From contig JAFGMF010000067.1 in the NCBI GenBank assembly GCA_016927675.1, positions 1 to 8,477 on the forward strand: a stretch of 8,477 nucleotides of DNA. Direction: 5' to 3'. The position numbers were made by a program, and so were the translations under genes. The notes under the pieces are model-generated. The model worked only from the letters and a program-made list of their open reading frames with translations. It had not been told where the DNA came from and did not search any database. Of the stretch, positions 1-6,574 are shown one piece after another; position 1 is the stretch's first letter; each line of letters opens with the position of its first letter. The DNA comes from Candidatus Cloacimonadota bacterium. Its GTDB lineage: Bacteria; Cloacimonadota; Cloacimonadia; Cloacimonadales; TCS61.

Positions 1-3000
1 CAGCTTGTTGGTGATGGTTACCATGTTCCTACATTTTTCAGCGGAAGTTCCGGGCTCGATCCGTTCTATTCATTGATTGACGGTTCCGATGATTATCCCG
101 ATATTCTGGTCGGCAGATTTTCGGCTCAGGTCGGAGCACATGTTGAGACGCAGGTGGAACGCACGATTTACTATGAAAAAAACATCGATAATGTAAACTG
201 GCCGCATTATGCTCTGGGAGTTGCTTCAAACCAGGGTCCCGGAGATGATGGTGAATATGACTGGCAGCATCTTGATAATATCAGAACAGATCTTCTAGGT
301 TATAATTACACTTATGTGGGGCAGCTTTATGATCCCGGAGTAACAGATACAGAAGTTATGGACGAGGTTAATGCCGGAAGAGGTTTCATTAATTATACTG
401 GTCATGGAAACAATTCGAGCTGGACAACATCAGGTTTTAATAATATTGATGTCAACAACTTAACTAACAGTTTCATGTTACCATTCATTTGTGATGTAGC
501 CTGCTGGAACGGTAATTTTGCAGTGACCACATGTTTTGCAGAAGCCTGGATGCGAGCCACTCACAACACTTTCGGTTATCCTACCGGAGCAATTGCAATC
601 TGGGCATCATCAATTTCACAGCCTTGGAATCCGCCTATGGCTGCCCAGGATGAAGTTACCGATCTGCTTGTAGCCGAAGATAATCTGACCATCGGTGGGC
701 TTTTTTTCAATGGCGGCTGTCAGATGTTGGATGATTACAGTTCCAGCTCCTATGTTTTTGAAGCCTGGAATATTTTCGGTGATGCTTCCCTGATGGTTAG
801 AACCGATACACCCACCAGCATGACGGTTGTACACAAGGAATATATCGATCCTTCCGACAGCTTTTTCATGGTAAATACCGGTATTACCGGTTCTCTGGTT
901 TGTTTAACAGACCAGGATAATAACATCGTAGATGCCAAATATGTTGGTTCTCTCGGTTTTGCAAACCTGGACTTCTCGGACGCAGAACCGGGAAATGAAC
1001 TTACTTTGACGGTAACAGCATACAACAGATTTACTTATGTTGCCACAATACCATATTATGAAGGTAACACCTGGCTGGGCTCTTTCAATTATTACTGGCA
1101 TAATGACAACAACTGGTCTTATGGTCATATTCCAACGGCAGTTGAAGATGTAGTAATTGCTGACAATGGATATCATCCCCCAAATGTCGACTTTTATGAT
1201 GAATCTTGCCGAGATCTGATAATTTATTCCGGATCCGAATTACGAATTCATGATTTCACTCTGAATATTAATTCTGATCTGCTGATCAGTGGTGATCTTA
1301 CCCTGGAAGAGAGCAGCAGCAGGATCAATGTAGGCGGTGATGTGATCTGGAAATCCGGATCTAACGCAAACTTCAATGCCGATGCTGAAATCTCTGTAGA
1401 GGGCAATTGGAATTTCGAGAACGGAAGCGCTATCCAACTGGATGATGGCAGTATAAATTTCACCGGAACAACAGATTCCTGGATAAGATTTTATGATAAT
1501 AACAGCTATTTCAATGATCTGAAAATAAGTAAATCAGGTGGTGGGACAGCCAGATTCAGTTTTCTCTCCACAGCAGATCCTCAAATAAACGGTAATATCT
1601 ATAATTATAATTTTGCTGCTCTGAATGCACCAGTTCAGTTTACCAGGACAATTCATTTGGGCGGTTTTTTCTACAACGAAGAAGAAGCTTCTTATTCCTT
1701 TGAAAACGGCAGCTTCGAATTTAGCGGGACTAATCCCTATCTGGGGTTATATACAGATGGAGATTATTTTCATGATCTGATCGTTAACTGCACAGGCACT
1801 TTTTACCTTTGGGATGATCTTGATATCCGGGGCGATCTTTCCATCACCGGCGGAAATCTGGATTTCGTCAATAATAGCCTGGTTCTTGAAATCGGTGGAA
1901 ACTGGAATAACCTGGTCGGACCAGGAGGTTTCACACAGGATCAGAACAAAGTAGTCTTTAACGGTGGTAATTATCATCAATACTGTTCTGATCAAACATT
2001 TTATCGGCTTGAGATAGACAAACCCGACGGCGGAGCATTTCGGGTCAACGCTACCGAAATAACCTGTGCTCATTATCTGTGGACAGCCGGAGCAGTAGAT
2101 GTTCTTTCCGGTGTTTTTACTGCGGAAGATCTTGATCAATCTGGCATTTACGGATCTTTTTATTTGAACTCCGGCGGGACGATTAATATTTACAATACAG
2201 ATGAATACGTAGACCTTAACGGTGATCTGCATGTTTTCGGCGGAAATTTAAATATTTACGGAGACCCATCCGAATTGAGCCTGTGGGGATGGCTCTCACC
2301 CGCAAATCTTGAGATGAGTGGCGGGATAATTGATTTTAAAAATAACGGCATTTCCTTTGCCTCTTCGTATCCGATTTCCGTGAACATGACAGGCGGGACT
2401 CTGCGAACCATCGGAAACTTTCAAATCAATTACCCGGGATTCACACCAATTGGTGGAACTGTTGAACTATACGGCATTCAGAATTCCTACATCTCTTCTA
2501 TCCCGGATAATCATTTTAATGATTTGCTAATCAATAAAGGTAGTACCGTCAGACTACTCACTGATACTGAACTGGCAAATCTCTCTCTGAAAAAAACAGA
2601 TATGCGATATCTTCCCGAATTGAATACTGATTTTAATTATCAGCCACCTCAGATTTTACATAATTCTGAAACAATAGCGGAACCTCACGGTGAAAAAATC
2701 TTTTTCCAAAACAGATTCGGAGAAGATCTGATTACTCTGAGAGACAACTCTGCTATTCTATCTTCCTCGGTAATTGTTTCAGGTTCATTGAACCTGACAA
2801 ACGGTACACTTGACCTGGCATCATATACCCTATCCGTAGCCGGAGACATGAATATCTACGGGAATCTGAAGATGACTTCAACATCCTCTGTCCTTTACTG
2901 TGGCAGCTCCACAGGGCATGACCTTTGCTGGTATCCAGGCTCGACGACCGAAATCACTTCCGGAAAGATATATCCCTATTATTCCGTATCTTTTCATAAT

Positions 3001-5430
3001 GGTACAGATGCTCAATTCGGTTCCGGAAATACTTTTATTTTTACCAGTGATTGCTATCAATCAGGTTTCTGGTGTTTTGATCCCGATGTAAATATCGGAA
3101 ATCTCATCATAAATAAATCTTCGGGAGAGTTCTTTATCGCTTCGGGTTCAACCCAACCTCTTCGTCTTGCAGGAAATTGTTCTGTTGAAAGCGGAAATAC
3201 TTTTCATCTTCAGCCATATGATATGTTTATCAACGGATTTATGACCATTTCAGATAATGCCACAGTGGATATGGCGTCCGGATCGGAACTGGTGATCTCG
3301 GACGATCTCAACCTGAACGGAACATTGGATGTCGGTGTTGCCAGCGTTTTGCTCCATGGTGAACCATTCATGACGGCAACAAGTTCTTTGACCATCGAAG
3401 GTGGCAGTTTTGTTTGCGATATACCTTTGATTATCAGCCGTAACTGGATGGTAATAGCCGGAAATCTAATCATGTCCGACGGCTTGCTGGAGACAACCTA
3501 CAACAGCTGGTATCTGTCCACAGTACCCAAAACCATCACCGGAGGTGTGATCAGAACCGGACAGAGTTTCTGTGCTACCGGAACAGGAATTTTTCAACCT
3601 ACCGACGGTACGGTTGAGATGATCGGTTCAAATATGAATACTATTTATACTTACAATAATAATTATCTGCATGATCTGACGATAAACCGCGAAAACGACG
3701 GCACTGTTACTGCATACACGAATCTCACCATAAAGAATGACCTTTTCATCCAATCAGGAAGCCTTATTGTTAATAATAATCTTACTGTTAATGTCGGTGG
3801 TAACTGGATAAATCCAAATGGTGTATCAGGATTCAATCCCAACTTGGGAAGCGTTGTTTTTACCGGTCCGAATGAATCGAATCTGACCGGTGATACCAGT
3901 TTTTATAATCTGAAGATAAATGATCCGACGCCCGGTGACTGGAAAACGCCCATGATCGCTGACGGAGTAGTTATCGAAGTGCTTAATGACCTTGAAATCC
4001 TCAGCGGATGTCTGGCACTGGATGATAACTGTACTCTGAACATTCTGGGAGATCTGGAGATATCCGTTGGAGCCGGACTCGATCTTTCTACAGGAAATAA
4101 TCAGATGATTAACGTTTCTGGTGACTGGACTGACAGTAATGCAGACTTTTCAGTATGGCATGGCTTTCATCCGGGAAGCAGCTCGATTCTAAGTTTTACT
4201 GGAAGTATCGACCAGAATTTCTCATCCGAAACAAATCAACTGCTGGTTAACTTGATCATCGACAAACCGGGTGGCAACGTTCTGATAAATAACGGGCTCT
4301 ATATCTTAAATGACCTTACGATCAGCAATGGCGGCTGGTTTGATAATGCCGGCGGATTGATTCATTATATCTGCGGAGATTTTCTGGTAGAGACAAATGG
4401 AGCCTGGATATCATCGACAGGTACAATTACGTTTGCAGATGCAACTGATCAATCGATCAGTTACCTCGGATCAACTGGAAATCTGGTTAATATAGTTATA
4501 GATAAAACACCTGATAGATATGAAGAAGATGCTGACAGAATTATTCCTGCTGACATTAACCGACAAATGAATCGAGCTCAAACCGTCACTTTGAACTCCG
4601 ACCTGATAGCAGAAGACGGAACGATATCTGTTGTAGAGGGTATTTTAGATCTGAACGGACATATTCTTGGTCAGGCAGACGGATCAATTATTATCAGTGG
4701 GAACGGGATCATGCAGGTTGATAGCGGAGCAATCCTCAAAGTTGGAAACGGTCAAACTCTTACTGTAACTGATGGCGGAACCATTCAGATAATCGGTTCG
4801 AGCACCAGTCATGCTACCGTCACCAGTACCAGTGGAGGATTATACACATTTAATGTTGAACCTCTGGGGAATATAGCTGCAGAATATGGTATTTTCGAAT
4901 TTTTGGATAGTTCCGGACTGATGATCGCTGATCTTGCAGAAGTTGATCCTGTTCATGATTTTGATAATTGCATTTTCCGTAATAGCAGCCTTAGCGCAGG
5001 AGCCACTCTTTTAACCGTGGAAAATTCTCAAAATCTCGAAATATCTTTTGCCTCATTCCCAACAGTTAATCCCGATGGCTTCAATGTAACCAAAACAACT
5101 GACAGCGGAAATCTTGTTTTCTGGGAAGCAACCGGCGATTTTGCCGGAGAAGATTTTGATGATGACCTTTTTGGCAGGATTGACTGGCAATATTCCACCG
5201 TTACTCCGGTAGAAAATATCCAGATCAGATATCATGCCGCTGAAGACTATCTTGAATTATCCTGGGAGTATACTGAAAATTTCAGTTATTTTAACATTTA
5301 TCGCAGTACAACTCCCAATTTCACCCCCGCAACCGTCAATCTTCTGGATTCGATAACCGCCAAGGAATTTCATGATCATGATCTGGGTAACAACAAATAT
5401 TTCTATAAGGTTACAGTAATCAGGAATTAA
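1..5430 (+). CDS. Gingipain-like (peptidase family C25) cysteine protease with a long beta-repeat tail, 5' partial
   Basis: This is a secreted cysteine endopeptidase, probably cutting after arginine. The reading frame is open from base 1, so signal peptide, propeptide and about the first 70 catalytic residues lie upstream; 1,809 residues are visible. Residues 1-268 match the RgpB catalytic domain as I recall it. The visible start reads QLVGDG, followed by VGRFSAQ. Catalytic His135 sits in YTGHG (403-405) and Cys168 in DVACWNG (502-504), 33 residues apart as in RgpB (H211/C244). Asp87, Trp209 and Met213 match the arginine pocket residues D163, W284 and M288. The RgpB Glu152 position is Gln78. 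Residues about 269-356 form the Ig-like domain that follows C25 domains. A Trp-rich junction (357-415) leads into repeats up to about residue 1730, probably a beta-solenoid. Residues 1734-1809 look like a fibronectin III domain. No C-terminal sorting domain is seen. Family assignment is firm; the specificity and fold of the tail are inferred. Confidence 0.93.
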   Translation, partial: QLVGDGYHVPTFFSGSSGLDPFYSLIDGSDDYPDILVGRFSAQVGAHVETQVERTIYYEKNIDNVNWPHYALGVASNQGPGDDGEYDWQHLDNIRTDLLGYNYTYVGQLYDPGVTDTEVMDEVNAGRGFINYTGHGNNSSWTTSGFNNIDVNNLTNSFMLPFICDVACWNGNFAVTTCFAEAWMRATHNTFGYPTGAIAIWASSISQPWNPPMAAQDEVTDLLVAEDNLTIGGLFFNGGCQMLDDYSSSSYVFEAWNIFGDASLMVRTDTPTSMTVVHKEYIDPSDSFFMVNTGITGSLVCLTDQDNNIVDAKYVGSLGFANLDFSDAEPGNELTLTVTAYNRFTYVATIPYYEGNTWLGSFNYYWHNDNNWSYGHIPTAVEDVVIADNGYHPPNVDFYDESCRDLIIYSGSELRIHDFTLNINSDLLISGDLTLEESSSRINVGGDVIWKSGSNANFNADAEISVEGNWNFENGSAIQLDDGSINFTGTTDSWIRFYDNNSYFNDLKISKSGGGTARFSFLSTADPQINGNIYNYNFAALNAPVQFTRTIHLGGFFYNEEEASYSFENGSFEFSGTNPYLGLYTDGDYFHDLIVNCTGTFYLWDDLDIRGDLSITGGNLDFVNNSLVLEIGGNWNNLVGPGGFTQDQNKVVFNGGNYHQYCSDQTFYRLEIDKPDGGAFRVNATEITCAHYLWTAGAVDVLSGVFTAEDLDQSGIYGSFYLNSGGTINIYNTDEYVDLNGDLHVFGGNLNIYGDPSELSLWGWLSPANLEMSGGIIDFKNNGISFASSYPISVNMTGGTLRTIGNFQINYPGFTPIGGTVELYGIQNSYISSIPDNHFNDLLINKGSTVRLLTDTELANLSLKKTDMRYLPELNTDFNYQPPQILHNSETIAEPHGEKIFFQNRFGEDLITLRDNSAILSSSVIVSGSLNLTNGTLDLASYTLSVAGDMNIYGNLKMTSTSSVLYCGSSTGHDLCWYPGSTTEITSGKIYPYYSVSFHNGTDAQFGSGNTFIFTSDCYQSGFWCFDPDVNIGNLIINKSSGEFFIASGSTQPLRLAGNCSVESGNTFHLQPYDMFINGFMTISDNATVDMASGSELVISDDLNLNGTLDVGVASVLLHGEPFMTATSSLTIEGGSFVCDIPLIISRNWMVIAGNLIMSDGLLETTYNSWYLSTVPKTITGGVIRTGQSFCATGTGIFQPTDGTVEMIGSNMNTIYTYNNNYLHDLTINRENDGTVTAYTNLTIKNDLFIQSGSLIVNNNLTVNVGGNWINPNGVSGFNPNLGSVVFTGPNESNLTGDTSFYNLKINDPTPGDWKTPMIADGVVIEVLNDLEILSGCLALDDNCTLNILGDLEISVGAGLDLSTGNNQMINVSGDWTDSNADFSVWHGFHPGSSSILSFTGSIDQNFSSETNQLLVNLIIDKPGGNVLINNGLYILNDLTISNGGWFDNAGGLIHYICGDFLVETNGAWISSTGTITFADATDQSISYLGSTGNLVNIVIDKTPDRYEEDADRIIPADINRQMNRAQTVTLNSDLIAEDGTISVVEGILDLNGHILGQADGSIIISGNGIMQVDSGAILKVGNGQTLTVTDGGTIQIIGSSTSHATVTSTSGGLYTFNVEPLGNIAAEYGIFEFLDSSGLMIADLAEVDPVHDFDNCIFRNSSLSAGATLLTVENSQNLEISFASFPTVNPDGFNVTKTTDSGNLVFWEATGDFAGEDFDDDLFGRIDWQYSTVTPVENIQIRYHAAEDYLELSWEYTENFSYFNIYRSTTPNFTPATVNLLDSITAKEFHDHDLGNNKYFYKVTVIRN
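1399..4506 (+). repeat. Degenerate protein repeats in the gingipain tail (FxDLxIxK and GGNW motifs)
   Basis: Nine copies of a short motif, F/L-x-N/D/R-L-x-I/V-x-K/N-like, start at 1510, 1768, 1999, 2515, 3094, 3667, 3901, 4243 and 4483. Examples are FNDLKISK, FHDLIVNC, FNDLLINK, LHDLTINR and LVNLIIDK. Their spacings are 86, 77, 172, 193, 191, 78, 114 and 80 residues, as if a unit near 80-95 residues were sometimes doubled. A second motif, GNW or GDW preceded by a beta strand, occurs at 1399, 1894, 3796 and 4117. The copies at 1894 and 3796 share the pattern GGNW-x-N, G, GF and VVF-x-G, and both reach the next anchor exactly 105 bases later. Between anchors lie strands of the form xLxIxGdLxIxxGxL, which suggests a parallel beta-helix or solenoid. 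The repeats are diverged at DNA level, so they are old rather than a recent tandem expansion. Confidence 0.7.
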
Positions 5431-5471
5431 CATCAGACAAGGTTTCTTAATATTGTACTTTGAGGAAATAT

Positions 5472-5496
5472 GATTATTTCTGAATGATCTTTTTTT
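5472..5496 (+). terminator. Possible weak rho-independent terminator after the protease gene
   Basis: About 40 bases after the stop codon at 5430, GATTATT (5472-5478) can pair with AATGATC (5483-5489). This gives seven pairs, one of them G-U, around a TCTG loop, and seven T residues follow directly (5490-5496). The stem is AT-rich and therefore weak. An overlapping alternative stem, GAAATA/TATTTC (5465-5480), lies further from the T run. The position between two convergent genes fits a terminator. Read from the other strand the hairpin lacks a good T run, so it would serve mainly the + strand gene. Confidence 0.4.
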
Positions 5497-5506
5497 ATCT
5501 ATTCCA

Positions 5507-6535
5507 TTAATCTGCCCTTTTCCCGATCGGCATCAGATAAAGTGGTTCCTCATCTCTGGTCATGCCGATCAGACTTTTTATCTTGAAATCCTGAAAAGCC
5601 CCAATCGCTACTGTTCCCAGGTAAAGTGTTTCACATTGTAGATAGATGTTTTCTGCCGAATGTCCCAGATCCATACAGACATAGCGCTCTCTGCCCCGAG
5701 GGCCATAAGTATCTGTGGTTCTGCTGAAAATTGCCGAATATACAACATTAAAAGCTGCTTCTTCAACCCACTCCTGATCATAACAAGCTTCTGCAAGAGC
5801 GTTGCTGATATCTCCTTCAGTCAACAACAGCAGACTATGATTTTCCGGATCGTATTTATAAATTCCGGGATTCAGTCCTTCGACATTTCTGGAAACAATA
5901 TAGAGTTCCAGAGGATAAAGAGCACCGGCAGATGGAGCTGTTTTCAATCCACCTTTCAAGTATTCCGGGCCATCTTTGATCGGACGGGTGATCCCATAAG
6001 CAGACCAGAGAATCTGAGAAACTTCATCCAGACTCAGGGCGGAATCCAGGTATTGACGACGGGATCTTCTATTCTGCAGGGCTTCCTCCACCGAAATCTT
6101 GCTTTTCAGCTGTGGATCGGGAAGCAAAATGGTCTTCAACGGTTCATGATTTACAGGAAGGGAATCATTTAATAACTCTCTTTTATGATCAAGCAGCATG
6201 ATAATTTCCTGATACATATCTTCCTGTCTGATCCCGTCCAGATCAGCATCAGATTCTATCGCTTCACGATCGAGCCAGCCGGCTTCAACAGCTTTTCTTA
6301 AATAGTCCAGAGCTTTAACTTTATCGCCAGACAAAGACCAGGTACAAGCTCCATAGTAATAGATGAGATCAGATTCCTGACCGAGTTCAATCATTTGATC
6401 GATTATTCTGGCAGATTCAAGAAATTCCCCCTGATTATAGAGTTCATCGGATCTGCGGAGAAGTTCTTCAGGTGTTTCCGAAGCGATAATAAGAGTTACG
6501 TAGATCAGCAAAATAGAGATAAGAATTCGTTTCAT
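5507..6535 (-). CDS. Exported TPR-like / SagB-type nitroreductase-family protein
   Basis: A complete gene of 342 residues. Residues 1-19 look like a Sec signal peptide: Lys-Arg, then a hydrophobic run ILISILLIYVTLII, with likely cleavage near Ala18 or Ser19 and no lipobox cysteine. Residues 22-118 are helical and TPR-like, ending in the AGW...DADLDGIR pattern often seen at the end of such repeats. Residues 145-340 match SagB-type dehydrogenases, a branch of the FMN-dependent nitroreductase fold: RRSRRQY (156-162), PSAGALYP (201-208), GIYKYDP, YGPRGRERY (277-285), GH (291-292), IGAFQD and a final LMPIGK. SagB and McbC enzymes oxidise azolines to azoles in peptide natural products, but many relatives stand alone with unknown substrates. 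No cyclodehydratase or precursor peptide is visible here. The Lys-Tyr pair I recall as catalytic in McbC reads Thr276-Tyr277. The gene starts 39 bases after its upstream neighbour ends, so co-transcription is likely. The family is confident; substrate and location are inferred. Confidence 0.88.
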   Translation of the reverse strand: MKRILISILLIYVTLIIASETPEELLRRSDELYNQGEFLESARIIDQMIELGQESDLIYYYGACTWSLSGDKVKALDYLRKAVEAGWLDREAIESDADLDGIRQEDMYQEIIMLLDHKRELLNDSLPVNHEPLKTILLPDPQLKSKISVEEALQNRRSRRQYLDSALSLDEVSQILWSAYGITRPIKDGPEYLKGGLKTAPSAGALYPLELYIVSRNVEGLNPGIYKYDPENHSLLLLTEGDISNALAEACYDQEWVEEAAFNVVYSAIFSRTTDTYGPRGRERYVCMDLGHSAENIYLQCETLYLGTVAIGAFQDFKIKSLIGMTRDEEPLYLMPIGKRAD

Positions 6536-6541
6536 TATTGA

Positions 6542-6547
6542 CTTCCT
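6542..6547 (-). promoter_or_regulatory. Ribosome binding site of the SagB-type gene
   Basis: On the - strand AGGAAG lies six bases before the ATG at 6535-6533. It resembles a Shine-Dalgarno sequence and supports this start codon, as does the signal peptide that begins there. It falls inside the 39-base gap between the two - strand genes (6536-6574), where I see no convincing terminator or promoter. Confidence 0.6.
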
Positions 6548-6574
6548 GTAATTTTTTCTTTATGAATCGTTTGT

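Noticed and set aside
73..75. TTG codon as start of the large + strand gene
   Set aside because: The same frame is open from base 1 and the residues before it (QLVGDG and onward) match the gingipain catalytic domain, so translation starts upstream of the window.
1747..2232. 161-residue open frame on the - strand inside the protease gene
   Set aside because: It is antisense to a strongly supported coding region, has no recognisable domain, and its composition looks like a frame shadow.
1399..4506. Recent tandem DNA repeat or CRISPR-like array
   Set aside because: Similarity is at protein level only, spacing is irregular and no DNA unit is repeated closely.
5371..5380. Perfect palindrome CATGATCATG as a possible operator
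   Set aside because: It is inside coding sequence and simply encodes alternating His and Asp in the fibronectin domain, at the end of a gene where an operator is unlikely.
5660..6172. 170-residue open frame on the + strand across the SagB-type gene
   Set aside because: It lies opposite a gene with clear family motifs and shows no domain of its own.
5431..6574. A RiPP gene cluster around the SagB-type gene
   Set aside because: The gaps on either side are 76 and 39 bases, too small for a precursor gene, and neither neighbour is a cyclodehydratase, YcaO protein or transporter.
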